NCBI GenBank assembly: GCA_029167225.1
Contig: JARFNK010000010.1
Coordinates: 62,001-126,000, forward strand
Direction of reading: 5' to 3'
Length of the DNA: 64,000 nucleotides
Source of the DNA: Sphingobium arseniciresistens
Lineage (GTDB): Bacteria; Pseudomonadota; Alphaproteobacteria; Sphingomonadales; Sphingomonadaceae
Position numbers and translations under genes: made by a program. The notes below the pieces were generated by a model, which did no database searches, was not told the origin of the DNA, and was given only the letters and a program-made list of their open reading frames with translations. Of the stretch, positions 9,538 through 19,395 are shown piece after piece (positions within the stretch are counted from its first letter, which is position 1; each line of letters opens with the position of its first letter).

Positions 9538-10649
9538 GCGGTTCCCCTCGACAGCAAGGGCGCCCCTTGCGCTTCCTGCTGATCGTGCTGCTGTGCTGGT
9601 CCGGCACCCGGCTGGCGCAAAGCCTTAGCCTGGACGGTGGGCCATCCACCGGCAACGACACCGCTCCAGCGGCTATCGCCCTGGTCCAGCCGCCTCCCGC
9701 CCAGCCCTTTCCCGATGGGCGACCGGAAATAGATCCGGCTGCCCGAGAATTCGGATTGTCGCCAGTAGAGGAGCACCTTCATCCGGCGCGCGGCAAGAGC
9801 GCGCGGAGGCAAAGGGCGGGAGCGGAAACACCGGGCGGCGTTCCTGCCCTCCCCCCTCCTTCCCCTTCCTTCCCGCAAGTCTTTGGCTACGCCGCCGGCA
9901 ATATGCCCGGCTTCATGGAGCGCGCCTCGGCTGCCGACGGCCCCGGTGCATTGGCGAGCTTCCCGCCCGGCGCCGGTTTCGGCGACGCCCGCAAGGCTCG
10001 TTTTCGCGACCACTGGCAACTCTCCGCATGGATGCTGCTGAGGCGCGGCATGGATGGCAACGCAACGGCGGGAACCGGACAACTCGGCGCATCACAGATC
10101 GGCATGCGGATCGACCGGGAACTGGCCAGCGGCGGCCCCATGGATGGACGGCTGACCGCCTATGCCCGCCTCTCGCGTGCGCTCATCGATCCGGCATCGC
10201 CCGAAGGCGCCATCGGTGTCGCCATGCAACCGATGCGCCGCCTGCCGCTGACCATCGGCCTGGAGCGCCGGATCGCGCTGGGTGATGGTGGCCGCAATGC
10301 CATGGCGGTCGTCGGCGCTACGGGGATCGGCCCGATGGCGCTGCCCGGCAGGATGGAACTGGAAGGCTATGGGCAGGCCGGCATGGTCGGCGTGAACAGC
10401 CGCGATGCCTTCGCCGATGGCCGCCTTTCCTTGCTGCGCCCGGTCGGGCATGGCCGCATCGCCATGGGTCTCGGCCTGTCCGGCGGCGCGCAGCCACAGG
10501 TCGCCCGGCTCGACATCGGGCCAGAGGTTCGTGCGAGATTGCCCGTCGCCGGCGGCATGATCCGGCTGGACGCCGGCTGGCGCGCGCGCGTCGCAGGAAA
10601 GGCCCGGCCGGGTTCAGGCCCGGCCATCACCCTGGCGGGCAGTTTCTAG
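9534..10649 (+). CDS. NfrA C-terminal-domain-like outer-membrane protein
   Basis: A 371-residue exported protein: signal sequence (RFLLIVLLCWSGTRLAQS), then a long Pro/Ala-rich spacer to about residue 150, then a repetitive beta-strand region. The last 200 residues (GLERRIALGDGGRNAMAVVG, ELEGYGQAGMVGVN, GPAITLAGSF) resemble the C-terminal domain of NfrA as I remember it, likely an outer-membrane barrel. The tetratricopeptide part of full NfrA is missing. It starts inside the stop of the glycosyltransferase gene (ATGA), so the two are translationally coupled and probably form one export machine. Confidence 0.72.
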   Translation: MSGSPRQQGRPLRFLLIVLLCWSGTRLAQSLSLDGGPSTGNDTAPAAIALVQPPPAQPFPDGRPEIDPAAREFGLSPVEEHLHPARGKSARRQRAGAETPGGVPALPPPSPSFPQVFGYAAGNMPGFMERASAADGPGALASFPPGAGFGDARKARFRDHWQLSAWMLLRRGMDGNATAGTGQLGASQIGMRIDRELASGGPMDGRLTAYARLSRALIDPASPEGAIGVAMQPMRRLPLTIGLERRIALGDGGRNAMAVVGATGIGPMALPGRMELEGYGQAGMVGVNSRDAFADGRLSLLRPVGHGRIAMGLGLSGGAQPQVARLDIGPEVRARLPVAGGMIRLDAGWRARVAGKARPGSGPAITLAGSF

Positions 10650-10786
10650 GCGAGGTTCCATACCCGCCTGCCATGCCTGCAAGACCGGCCGGAAGTGGGG
10701 CGGTGACAGCCCGGCTGGCTTATTCACCATATTCGTACCGCCGCGTCTTTAAGTCGCCGTTCTTTATGCTTAGGATCGGCGCGACA

Positions 10787-11701
10787 ATGGATCTCTACTT
10801 ACCCGTCGCCAATCTCTCCGTGAATGCGCTGGTCATCATCGGCCTGGGCGGGCTCGTCGGCTTGCTGTCGGGCATGTTTGGCGTGGGCGGCGGATTTCTC
10901 ACCACGCCGCTGTTGATCTTCTACGGCATTCCGCCCACCGTCGCCGCCGCATCCGCCGCGACGCAGGTAACGGGGGCCAGCGTTTCCGGCGTCTTCACGC
11001 ATCTGCACCGCAAGACGGTGGACGTGCACATGGGCGCCGTGATGGTCGCGGGCGGCCTCGTCGGTGCCATCCTGGGCGCGCTGCTGTTCCGGCTGCTGCA
11101 GAAGGTCGGGCAGATCGATACCGTCATCGGCATCCTCTATGTGCTGATGCTGGGGTCGATCGGCCTGCTGATGGCGCAGGAATCGATCCATGCGCTGGTC
11201 GCCATGAAGACGGGCCAGCGCGCGCCCGCTCGCACCCGCCGCCATCACCCGCTAGTGGCGGCCTTGCCGATGCGCTGGCGCTTCTACCGCTCCGGTCTCT
11301 ATATTTCCCCGCTCGCGCCCTTCCTGCTGGGCGTGGGCACCGGCATCCTCACCATGCTGTTGGGCGTGGGCGGCGGTTTCATCATGGTTCCGGCCATGCT
11401 CTACCTGCTCGGCATGACGACGCAGGTGGTGGTCGGCACGTCGCTGTTCCAGATCCTGTTCGTCACCATCGCCACGACCATGATCCACAGCCTCACGACC
11501 AAGGCAGTCGATCTTGTGCTGGCGCTGCTGCTGCTGATCGGCAGCGTCGTCGGCGCGCAGATCGGCACGCGGATCACGACGAAAGTGCGGCCGGAATATC
11601 TGCGCATCGTGCTTGCCTTCGTGGTGCTGGTGGTCGCGATCCGCATGGCGCTTGGCCTCGGGTGGCGGCCGGACGAGATCTATACGGTGCAGGTGCGATG
11701 A
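10787..11701 (+). CDS. TauE/SafE-family sulfite or sulfur-compound exporter
   Basis: A 304-residue polytopic inner-membrane protein. Two repeats each carry the family pattern GxFGVGGG: LSGMFGVGGGFLTTPLLIFYGIPP near the start and MLLGVGGGFIMVPAMLYLLGM in the second half. TauE/SafE proteins move small organic or inorganic sulfur anions; the substrate here is not shown. The start at 10787 (MDLYLPVANLS) fits the family better than the upstream ATG at 10673. The next gene starts within its stop. Confidence 0.88.
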   Translation: MDLYLPVANLSVNALVIIGLGGLVGLLSGMFGVGGGFLTTPLLIFYGIPPTVAAASAATQVTGASVSGVFTHLHRKTVDVHMGAVMVAGGLVGAILGALLFRLLQKVGQIDTVIGILYVLMLGSIGLLMAQESIHALVAMKTGQRAPARTRRHHPLVAALPMRWRFYRSGLYISPLAPFLLGVGTGILTMLLGVGGGFIMVPAMLYLLGMTTQVVVGTSLFQILFVTIATTMIHSLTTKAVDLVLALLLLIGSVVGAQIGTRITTKVRPEYLRIVLAFVVLVVAIRMALGLGWRPDEIYTVQVR

Positions 11702-12477
11702 CGATGCGCGGCATCGCGCTTGCGCCGCTGCTCTTCGGAGGGTGGCTGGCACTGACAGGGGCCATGCCGCTGCGTGCGCCCATCTTGGTGCCCGACGTCT
11801 CGCAACGGTCGGTCGAGATCCAGTACAGCTTCACCGGCGCGGAACTGCTGCTGTTCGGCGCGATCGTCTATCCCGACGGCCGCCCGCCCCGGCGCCCGGC
11901 GGACATCGTGGTGGTGCTGAAAGGCCCCGCCCAGTCGATCACCATGCGCGAGAAACAGAAGGTCGCGGGCATGTGGGTCAATGCGGACAGCGCCGCCTTC
12001 CGCTCCGCCCCCAGCTTCTACGCCATGGCGTCCTCCCGCCCGATCGACCGGATCGTCGATGAGCGCACCGCGGCGATCTACGAACTGGGCGTCGACAAGC
12101 TCCAGCTTTCCCCCTCGTCGATCAACGAAAACGCCGAACTGGAGCGTTTTCAGGAAGGCCTTGTCGACCTGCGCCGCCGCTCGGGCCTGTATGTCGAGCG
12201 GCCGGGCACGGTGGAGATTACCGATGGCGTGCTGTATCGCGCGCGCCTGCCCCTCTCCGCCCGCGTGCTGGTCGGCAACTATACTGCCGAGACCTTCCTG
12301 ATCCAGGATGGGCGCGTCGTAGCGGCGGCGGTGCGGGACATCACCGTGCAGAAATCCGGTTTCGAGCGGTTCGTGGCGCTGGCCGCGACCGAGTGGCCCT
12401 TCCTCTACGGTCTCGTCGCCATCGCGATGGCCGTGGGCATGGGCTGGGGCGCCGGCGCGATCGCCCGCCGCATCTGA
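11698..12477 (+). CDS. TIGR02186-family transmembrane protein
   Basis: A 259-residue protein with an N-terminal signal or anchor, a periplasmic domain (LVPDVSQRSVEIQYSFTG, then AELLLFGAI) and a C-terminal membrane helix (WPFLYGLVAIAMAVGMGWGAG). This is the alphaproteobacterial family known as TIGR02186, usually encoded next to a TauE/SafE exporter exactly as here, with an ATGA overlap. Its job is unknown; an accessory subunit of the exporter is the natural inference. Confidence 0.85.
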   Translation: MTMRGIALAPLLFGGWLALTGAMPLRAPILVPDVSQRSVEIQYSFTGAELLLFGAIVYPDGRPPRRPADIVVVLKGPAQSITMREKQKVAGMWVNADSAAFRSAPSFYAMASSRPIDRIVDERTAAIYELGVDKLQLSPSSINENAELERFQEGLVDLRRRSGLYVERPGTVEITDGVLYRARLPLSARVLVGNYTAETFLIQDGRVVAAAVRDITVQKSGFERFVALAATEWPFLYGLVAIAMAVGMGWGAGAIARRI

Positions 12478-12599
12478 CAGGGACTGCAACCGCGCAGTGG
12501 TCTGCGCCGCAATGTCCTAAGCCAATCTTTACGTTTGCGCCCTAACCTCATCCCCTTGTTCCGGGCGGGAAAGAAGCCCGGCACAATCGGGGGGCGGAT

Positions 12600-14258
12600 A
12601 TGAACCATATGACGGGTGCCGAGCAGTTTGCGATACATGGCAGCGCGATCGCTGCCGAAACGGCCAGTGGCGCCATGGGCGTCGTCTTCCAGATCGCCGG
12701 TTCCAGTTCCCAGGTCCTGATCGACGCCCGCGGGCTCTCCGCCTTCGCCAGCGATACCGACCAGTCGATCCGCATGGCGGGGCAGGTCGGCAGCCAGGTG
12801 AAGATGCGCGTGGGCGGCGTGTGGCTGGTGGCCAATATCCGCGCCGTCACGCTCGACCGGCGCGACCCCAACATCATCGTCGCCGACATCGACTTCCTTG
12901 GTGAAGGCGACGAGCGGGCGGGCGGGCATATCTCCTGCTTCCGGCGCGGCATCACCCGCTATCCCGTCCCCGGCACGGAAATCTTCCCCGTGTCGAGCGC
13001 GGACATGCACCAGATCTATGCGGCGGACGATCGCGCCCATGTGCGCGTGGGCACCGTCTATCCCACGAAGGACACGCCAGCCGCGCTCTATGTCGATGCG
13101 ATGCTCGGCAAGCATTTCGCGCTGCTGGGTTCCACCGGCACCGGCAAGTCGACCAGCGCCGCGCTGATCCTGCACCGCATCTGCGACCTGTCGCCGCAGG
13201 GACATATCGTGATGATCGACCCGCATGGCGAATATGCCGCCGCCTTCTCCGGCAATGGCGCGATATTCGACGTCAACAACCTTGCCCTGCCCTATTGGCT
13301 GATGAACTTCGAGGAGCATTGCGAGGTCTTCATCACCTCCGAAGGCGCGGAGCGCACGCAGGATCGCGATATCCTGGCCAAGTGCCTGCTCGCCGCGCGC
13401 GGCAAGAACAGGCTGGCCGAGGGGGCCGCGCGGCTGACGGTGGATTCGCCTATCCCCTATCTGCTGTCCGACCTGACGACGATCCTGCAGAATGAGATGG
13501 GAAAGCTCGACAAGGGCACCGGCACCCTGCCCTATATGCGGCTGCGGACGAAAATCGACGAGATCAAGACCGACCCGCGCTATAGTTTCATGTTCTCCGG
13601 CATGCTGGTGGCCGACACCATGCAGGCGTTTCTGGCGAAGATCTTCCGCCTGCCCGCGAACGGCAAGCCGATCTCGATCATAGACGTCTCCGCCATGCCG
13701 TCCGACATCACCTCCGTCGTGATATCGGTGCTCTCGCGGCTGGTGTTCGACTATGCGATCTGGGCGCGGACCGAGCCGCAGCGCCCCATCCTGCTCGTTT
13801 GCGAGGAAGCGCATCGCTATATTCCCAGCAGCTCGACAGGCACGGGGCAGGCCGCGCGCAAGATCCTGGAGCGGATCGCCAAGGAAGGCCGCAAATATGG
13901 CGTGTCGCTGGGGCTCATCACCCAGCGCCCGTCCGATCTTGCCGAAGGCGTGCTGTCGCAATGCGGCACCATCATCGCGATGCGCCTCAACAATGATCGC
14001 GACCAGGCCTTCGTGAAGGCTGCCATGCCCGAGGGTGCGCGCGGCTTCCTCGATTCCATCCCGGCGCTGCGCAACCGCGAATGCATCATCTGCGGCGAGG
14101 GTGTCGCCGTGCCGATCAGGGTGTCGCTCGACACGCTGGACGAAGATCGCCGCCCGGCATCCAGCGACCCCAGCTTCTCGCAACTGTGGCGCGAAACCGG
14201 CGGCGAGCAGGAGATATTGGAGCGAACCGTCAGCCGCTGGCGCAACCAGGGGCGCTGA
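12600..14258 (+). CDS. HerA/DUF87-type ATPase
   Basis: A 552-residue hexameric-type P-loop ATPase of the HerA/FtsK superfamily. An N-terminal HAS-barrel-like region (about 1-150) precedes Walker A GSTGTGKST near residue 180, the HerA motif MIDPHGEYAAAF, Walker B LLVCEEAHRY and the Q-containing sensor LGLITQRPSDL. HerA translocates duplex DNA, often with the NurA nuclease; no nurA is adjacent. The start has GGGGGGCG before it. It appears monocistronic and is convergent with the MATE gene. Confidence 0.88.
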   Translation: MNHMTGAEQFAIHGSAIAAETASGAMGVVFQIAGSSSQVLIDARGLSAFASDTDQSIRMAGQVGSQVKMRVGGVWLVANIRAVTLDRRDPNIIVADIDFLGEGDERAGGHISCFRRGITRYPVPGTEIFPVSSADMHQIYAADDRAHVRVGTVYPTKDTPAALYVDAMLGKHFALLGSTGTGKSTSAALILHRICDLSPQGHIVMIDPHGEYAAAFSGNGAIFDVNNLALPYWLMNFEEHCEVFITSEGAERTQDRDILAKCLLAARGKNRLAEGAARLTVDSPIPYLLSDLTTILQNEMGKLDKGTGTLPYMRLRTKIDEIKTDPRYSFMFSGMLVADTMQAFLAKIFRLPANGKPISIIDVSAMPSDITSVVISVLSRLVFDYAIWARTEPQRPILLVCEEAHRYIPSSSTGTGQAARKILERIAKEGRKYGVSLGLITQRPSDLAEGVLSQCGTIIAMRLNNDRDQAFVKAAMPEGARGFLDSIPALRNRECIICGEGVAVPIRVSLDTLDEDRRPASSDPSFSQLWRETGGEQEILERTVSRWRNQGR

Positions 14259-14278
14259 GCGCGCGCTCCCGCCTGCGC

Positions 14279-15730
14279 TCAGCCCGTCGGCGCCATCCGC
14301 CCGGCGGGGTCGCTTTCGCTGTTCACCGCTTCCCGGCATTCCTCTTCGTGGGGCGGCACCAGCAGCTTCGCCTTGCGCCAGCTGCCCTGCGCGTACAGCG
14401 CGAAGGCGCTCGTCGTCGCGACCAGCGATCCCACGGGGAAGGCAAGCCACAGCGCATCCGCGCCAAGGAACGGATAGGCGAAGTGGTAGAAGCCCAGCCG
14501 CACGGGGAACATCGCGAAGGCCAGGACGAACAGCGGCGCGAGCACCACGCCATTGGCGCGCATGATGCCAAAGAACACCATGGAGATGCCGAACAGCAGG
14601 AAGCTCCAGCTCGCCAGGAACTGCATGTGCCGGGCGATGTCGATTGCCGGACTGCCCGCACCCAGGAACAGCGCCAGCACAGGCCGGTCGAAGAGCAGGA
14701 TGAGCGCGATGACGACGCCGGTGACGATGCAGTGCATCAGGATGCCGCTGCGCGCGATGGCGTTGATCCGTTCCCATCGGCCCGCGCCGATATTCTGCGC
14801 GGCCATCGCGCTGACCGCGCTGCCGATCGCCATCGCCGGCATCTGGATATAGGTCCACACCTGCTGCGCGGCGCCATAGGCCGCGGTCGTGATCAGGCCC
14901 TGCTGGTTGACCAGCCCGACCATCATCAGGCCTGCGCCCGACAGCACGATCATCTGCACGCCCATGGGCAGGCCCTTGACCACCAGCAGGCGAAGCTCGG
15001 CAAAGCGCGGCCATAGCCAGCCAAGCTCGCGCCCACGCAGGCGCAGCGGCAGATCCCGCCAATAGATATAGGCGAGCAGCGCGAACATGCTGACATAGTT
15101 GGCGATCAGCGTCGCGGTAGCCGCGCCCCTGATCCCCATTTCCGGCGCCGGGCCAAGGCCGAGGATGAGGACCGGATTGAGCCCGGCGTCGAGGATGACC
15201 GACAGGATCATGAACCACAGCGGCGTCATCGCATCGCCCGCCCCGCGCAGGCCCATCATCAGCATCACGACGATCAGCATGCCCGGCAGGGCGAGGAAGA
15301 TGATCCGCAGATAGTCGAGCGCCAGCGGAAAGGCGTTCTCCGGCGTGGACAGCCCATGCAGGATGTCGGGCGCAAAGGCCCAGCCGGCGCCCGCCACGAT
15401 GATCGACAGTCCGACGCAGAAGCCGATGGCCGCGCCGAAGGATTCGCGCGCGGCGGCGATGTCGCCCCGCCCCATCGCCTGCCCCACCATCACCGTCGCG
15501 GCCATGCCGAAACCGAAGACGGCGGAGAACATGAGGAACATGATGACATTGGCGTTCGCCGTCGCCGCCAGCGCGCTCTCGCCCAGGAAGCGGCCGACCC
15601 AGACCGAATTGATGGAGCCGTTGAGCGACTGGAGCACATTGGACGCCAGCGTGGGGATGGCAAACAGCAACAGCGTCCGGCCGATCGGTCCGCTCGTCAG
15701 ATCCCGCCGCTTGGGCGCTTCACTTGCCAT
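14279..15730 (-). CDS. MATE-family efflux transporter
   Basis: A 483-residue inner-membrane exporter of the NorM/DinF-like MATE family, with twelve predicted helices in two halves. LLLFAIPTLASNVLQSLNGSI and VWVGRFLGESALAATA at the start, and the matching second half (LPMGVQMIVLSGAGLMMVGLVN) are family-typical. MATE pumps export cationic compounds using Na+ or H+; the substrate is not evident. It lies downstream of valS on the same strand with a REP element between. Confidence 0.9.
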   Translation of the reverse strand: MASEAPKRRDLTSGPIGRTLLLFAIPTLASNVLQSLNGSINSVWVGRFLGESALAATANANVIMFLMFSAVFGFGMAATVMVGQAMGRGDIAAARESFGAAIGFCVGLSIIVAGAGWAFAPDILHGLSTPENAFPLALDYLRIIFLALPGMLIVVMLMMGLRGAGDAMTPLWFMILSVILDAGLNPVLILGLGPAPEMGIRGAATATLIANYVSMFALLAYIYWRDLPLRLRGRELGWLWPRFAELRLLVVKGLPMGVQMIVLSGAGLMMVGLVNQQGLITTAAYGAAQQVWTYIQMPAMAIGSAVSAMAAQNIGAGRWERINAIARSGILMHCIVTGVVIALILLFDRPVLALFLGAGSPAIDIARHMQFLASWSFLLFGISMVFFGIMRANGVVLAPLFVLAFAMFPVRLGFYHFAYPFLGADALWLAFPVGSLVATTSAFALYAQGSWRKAKLLVPPHEEECREAVNSESDPAGRMAPTG

Positions 15731-15788
15731 CTCTCATCCGCTCCCCAGATTCCGTCGTCCAGCTAGATCATCATGCGTTTAATGCGCG

Positions 15789-15868
15789 CCGTTCGGGCTG
15801 ATCTCGTCGAAGCCCTGTCCTGTTCTTCGACGAAAAGAACGGCCCTTCGACAGGCTCAGCGCGAACGG
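15789..15868. repeat. Palindromic REP element, copy 2
   Basis: From CCGTTCGGGCTGATCTCGTC to GACAGGCTCAGCGCGAACGG; closely related to the copy at 5605-5682. It lies between the 3' end of valS and the MATE gene and may protect or end the valS message. Confidence 0.78.
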
Positions 15869-15918
15869 GAAAAACGATGCTTGGTATTCGCTCGGTGTTC
15901 TGACTGGCGCGTCCCTTT

Positions 15919-18744
15919 TTACCCCAACCGTGCCAGTGCCGCTTCCAGCCGGTCGGCTTCCGCGGATTTCTCGGCATGGTCCTCGCGCGCCTTCGCCACC
16001 GCCTCCGGCTTCGCCCGCTCGACGAAGCTGGGGTTGCCGAGCCGGCCGGCCAGTGCATCGCGCTCCTTGATCGCTGCCTCGCGCGCCTTGGCAAGGCGCG
16101 CCTTTTCGGCGGCAAGATCGATCACGCCTTCGAGCGGCAGCACGAACGTCGCCTCGTCGACCACGATCTGCGCTGCCCCGCCAGCACCCGGCGCGTCAAA
16201 GGACATGTCCTCGATCCTCGCCAGACGGGCAATGGCGGGCGCCTGCGCGGCAAGCCGTGACCGCGTGGCATCGGCCACGTCGCGGGCAAAGGCCTTCAGC
16301 TTGGCGCCGGGCGGAATGTTCAGCTCCGTGCGGGCGGCGCGCACCGCGCTCACCAGCCGGATCAGCCAGTCGATCTCGGCGCTCGCCGCATCATCTTCCG
16401 CGATCTCGACCACCGGCCATGCCGCGACGATCAACTCGCCCGTGCGTGGGCGGGCGGGATCGGCCATGGCATGCCACAGCTCTTCGGTGATGAAGGGCAT
16501 GAAGGGGTGCAGCATCACCAGGATCTGGTCGAACGCCCAGCCGGCAATCGCGCGCGTCTCGTCATCCAGCTGGCCCTTGATCAGTTCGAGATACCAGTCG
16601 CAGAACTGATCCCAGACGAAGTGATAGATGGCATTGGCGGCCGCGTCGAAGCGCAGTTCGGCCATCGCCGTATTGATCGCCCGGACGGTTGCCGCGACTT
16701 CGCTGACAATCCAGCGGTTGACCGGCAGGGTCGCGATGGGCGCCTGCCCCTCCACCGACCCGCCAATGCCGTTCGCCTGAAGATAGCGCGCGGCGTTCCA
16801 CAGCTTGGTCGCGAAGTTGCGATAGCCCTCGACCCGCTTCTCATCCATCTTGATGTCGCGGCCCTGGCTTTCCATCGCCGCCATGAAGAAGCGCAGCGCA
16901 TCGGCGCCATATTGGTCGATCAGGCCCAGCGGATCGACGGTATTGCCCTTCGACTTCGACATCTTGCTGCCATCGGCGGCGCGGACGAGGCCGTGAAGGT
17001 ACAGCTTCTTCCACGGCACCTCCTTCATGAACTCGATGCCCTGCATCACCATGCGCGCATCCCAGAAGAACAGGATGTCGAAGCCGGAGATCAGCAGATC
17101 GTTGGGATAGTGCCGCTGGAGCAGCGCGGTATCTACCGGCCAGCCCAGCGTGCCGAAGGGCCACAAAGCGGAGGAGAACCATGTGTCGAGCACGTCGGGG
17201 TCGCGCACCAGCGCGTAAACATCACTATCAAACCCGGTAGGGCCATCCCCTTCAACTGCGACTACCGCATTCCAGTCTTCAAAGATCTTCACCGTTCGGC
17301 CTGCCGCATCAACCTGCGCTAAAGCGATGGCTTCCTCTTCAGTCGCAGCAACATATTGCCTCTCTGGCTCACCAGTGATCGGGTTTCCAAAAGAGAACCA
17401 TGCCGGGATCTGGTGCCCCCACCAGAGCTGGCGGGAGACGCACCAGGGCTGGATGTTCTCCATCCAGTTGAAATAGGTCTTTTCCCAGGTCTTGGGGACG
17501 ATCTCGATCGCGCCGCTCTTCACCGCCTCGATGGCGGGCTTGGCCAGCGTCTCGGCATCGACATACCACTGGTCGGTCAGCCAGGGCTCGATGACGACAT
17601 TGGAGCGGTCGCCATAGGGCGTCTGGATGGTGCGCGGCTCGGCATCGGCCTCGACCGGCTCGCCATCCTTGTTCTTGGCAACATGCGGCACCAGCAGGCC
17701 CAGCGCCTTCATCTCCGCCACGACCAGTTCGCGCGCGCCATCGACGCCGTCGCGGCGGAAGCGGTGCAGGCCCAGGAAGCGATCGGGCACCAGGCCGTCC
17801 GCAGTTTGCACCACATTGGCGTCGACATCGAACATGTTGAGCATGTCGCCGGCCTTGAAGCCCGCGCGCTTGCCCACCTCGAAATCGTTGAAGTCATGGC
17901 CCGGCGTGATCTTCACTGCGCCCGATCCCAGCTCGGGGTCGGCATGCTCGTCCGCGACGATCTTGAACCGGCGGCCGGTGATCGGCTGCAGGATCTCCTT
18001 GCCGATGACGCTCTGGTAGCGCGGGTCTTCCGCATTCACCGCGACGGCCATGTCCGCCAGCATCGTTTCCGGGCGGGTCGTGGCGACGACGATATGGTCC
18101 GCGCCATCGGCCAGCGTCACGCCATCGGCCAGCGGATAGCGGAAATGCCAGAAGCCGCCCTTCACTTCCCGCGTTTCGACCTCAAGGTCGGAAATCGCGG
18201 TCTTGAGGCCTGGGTCCCAGTTCACCAGCCGCTTGTCGCGATAGATGAGGCCGCGCTTGTGCAGCTCGACAAAGACGGTGACGACGGCCTTCGAAAAGCC
18301 CTCGTCCATGGTGAAGCGTTCGTTCGCCCAGTCCATGGAGCAGCCGAGCCGGCGCAGCTGGCCGGTGATCTGGCCGCCGCTTTCCGCCTTCCATTCCCAC
18401 ACCTTGTCGATGAACTGCTCGCGGGTGAGGTCCGTGCGCTTCTGCCCGGCGGCATTCATCTGCCGCTCGACCACCATCTGGGTCGCGATGCCGGCATGGT
18501 CTGTACCCACCACCCACAACGCATCCTTGCCGCGCAGCCGCTCGTAGCGGATCACGATATCCTGCAGCGTGTTGTCCAGCGCATGGCCGATATGCAGCGA
18601 TCCCGTCACATTGGGCGGCGGGTTGACGATGGTGAAGGGCTGCGCGTCCGGGCGCTCCGGGCGGAACAGGCCCTTGTCTTCCCAATGGGCATACCAGCGC
18701 GCTTCGATGGCGGCGGGGTCGAATGTCTTCGGCAGGTCGGTCAT
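15919..18744 (-). CDS. valS: Valyl-tRNA synthetase
   Basis: Class I aminoacyl-tRNA synthetase, 941 residues, charging tRNA-Val and editing misacylated Thr. [13 protein letters not shown] (residues 42-54) is the HIGH signature and [15 protein letters not shown] near residue 595 the KMSKS loop. [18 protein letters not shown] is highly typical. The C-terminal 60 residues form the usual Ala/Arg-rich coiled coil. Residues about 448-510, encoded by 17215-17400, have visibly lower GC than the rest and form a longer insert than I remember from E. coli ValRS; see findings. Confidence 0.97.
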   Translation of the reverse strand: MTDLPKTFDPAAIEARWYAHWEDKGLFRPERPDAQPFTIVNPPPNVTGSLHIGHALDNTLQDIVIRYERLRGKDALWVVGTDHAGIATQMVVERQMNAAGQKRTDLTREQFIDKVWEWKAESGGQITGQLRRLGCSMDWANERFTMDEGFSKAVVTVFVELHKRGLIYRDKRLVNWDPGLKTAISDLEVETREVKGGFWHFRYPLADGVTLADGADHIVVATTRPETMLADMAVAVNAEDPRYQSVIGKEILQPITGRRFKIVADEHADPELGSGAVKITPGHDFNDFEVGKRAGFKAGDMLNMFDVDANVVQTADGLVPDRFLGLHRFRRDGVDGARELVVAEMKALGLLVPHVAKNKDGEPVEADAEPRTIQTPYGDRSNVVIEPWLTDQWYVDAETLAKPAIEAVKSGAIEIVPKTWEKTYFNWMENIQPWCVSRQLWWGHQIPAWFSFGNPITGEPERQYVAATEEEAIALAQVDAAGRTVKIFEDWNAVVAVEGDGPTGFDSDVYALVRDPDVLDTWFSSALWPFGTLGWPVDTALLQRHYPNDLLISGFDILFFWDARMVMQGIEFMKEVPWKKLYLHGLVRAADGSKMSKSKGNTVDPLGLIDQYGADALRFFMAAMESQGRDIKMDEKRVEGYRNFATKLWNAARYLQANGIGGSVEGQAPIATLPVNRWIVSEVAATVRAINTAMAELRFDAAANAIYHFVWDQFCDWYLELIKGQLDDETRAIAGWAFDQILVMLHPFMPFITEELWHAMADPARPRTGELIVAAWPVVEIAEDDAASAEIDWLIRLVSAVRAARTELNIPPGAKLKAFARDVADATRSRLAAQAPAIARLARIEDMSFDAPGAGGAAQIVVDEATFVLPLEGVIDLAAEKARLAKAREAAIKERDALAGRLGNPSFVERAKPEAVAKAREDHAEKSAEADRLEAALARLG

Positions 18745-18874
18745 ATCAGGCGCTTTAACGCCTGCGGGCCTCTCGTCAAACAGGCATTGACGCTGTTTGG
18801 GGGCGCTCGTGGGCGTTTTTGGCCGCCATGCAAAGATCAGGGGATAGCCGCGGGCGCCCCGCGCGCCGGAGCGA

Positions 18875-19372
18875 TCAGCGCGCGGTGATGCGGGCGATTT
18901 CCTTGGCCACCATGTCCTGCACCAACGCAGGCAGGCGGGCGTCGAGCCATTCCTTCAGCATCGGGCGCAGCATGGTGCGCACCAGATTTTCCAGCGTATT
19001 GTCCTCACCCGCCTGCGGCTTCACCAGCATGGTGGAGAGTGCGGCGAGCGAATGGCGCGCGGAGACTTCGCTTTCGACAGACAGGATGCCATCGTCGCCG
19101 GCGTCGGCACCCGATGACAGATCGACAGGCGCGGCATCATGCAGCACGCTTGCGGTAGCAGGAACGGCAGCGACGGACGGGGCTTCACCCACCGTGTCGG
19201 TCAGCTCCAGAATTTCCTCCACCGTGCCTTCATCCTCGGCCTGAACATCATCGCGCGCAGACTGCGGCGCCTTCGTCACGGCCTTGGCCGCTTCCTCGCC
19301 CTCTTCGGCGATGATCCGCTTGATGGAGGACAGAATTTCTTCCATCGACGGTTCTCTGCTGAGATCACCCAT
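18875..19372 (-). CDS. DUF2497 / PopZ-family protein
   Basis: A 165-residue acidic protein with the PopZ-type layout: an N-terminal short helix ([19 protein letters not shown]), a long acidic Pro/Ala/Ser-rich disordered middle and a C-terminal helical oligomerisation region ([22 protein letters not shown]). In Caulobacter PopZ forms polar scaffolds; sphingomonad DUF2497 proteins are shorter relatives. I start at the ATG at 19372 (MGDLSREPS), preceded by GGGG; the frame extends to 19390. Its place between valS and a TolC gene is conserved in alphaproteobacteria as I recall. Confidence 0.82.
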   Translation of the reverse strand: MGDLSREPSMEEILSSIKRIIAEEGEEAAKAVTKAPQSARDDVQAEDEGTVEEILELTDTVGEAPSVAAVPATASVLHDAAPVDLSSGADAGDDGILSVESEVSARHSLAALSTMLVKPQAGEDNTLENLVRTMLRPMLKEWLDARLPALVQDMVAKEIARITAR

Positions 19373-19395
19373 GCCTTTTCCCCACCGCATTAAGG

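Noticed and set aside
12405..15218. 937-codon leftward frame
   Set aside because: Runs across the HerA-type gene in antisense and into the MATE gene out of frame.
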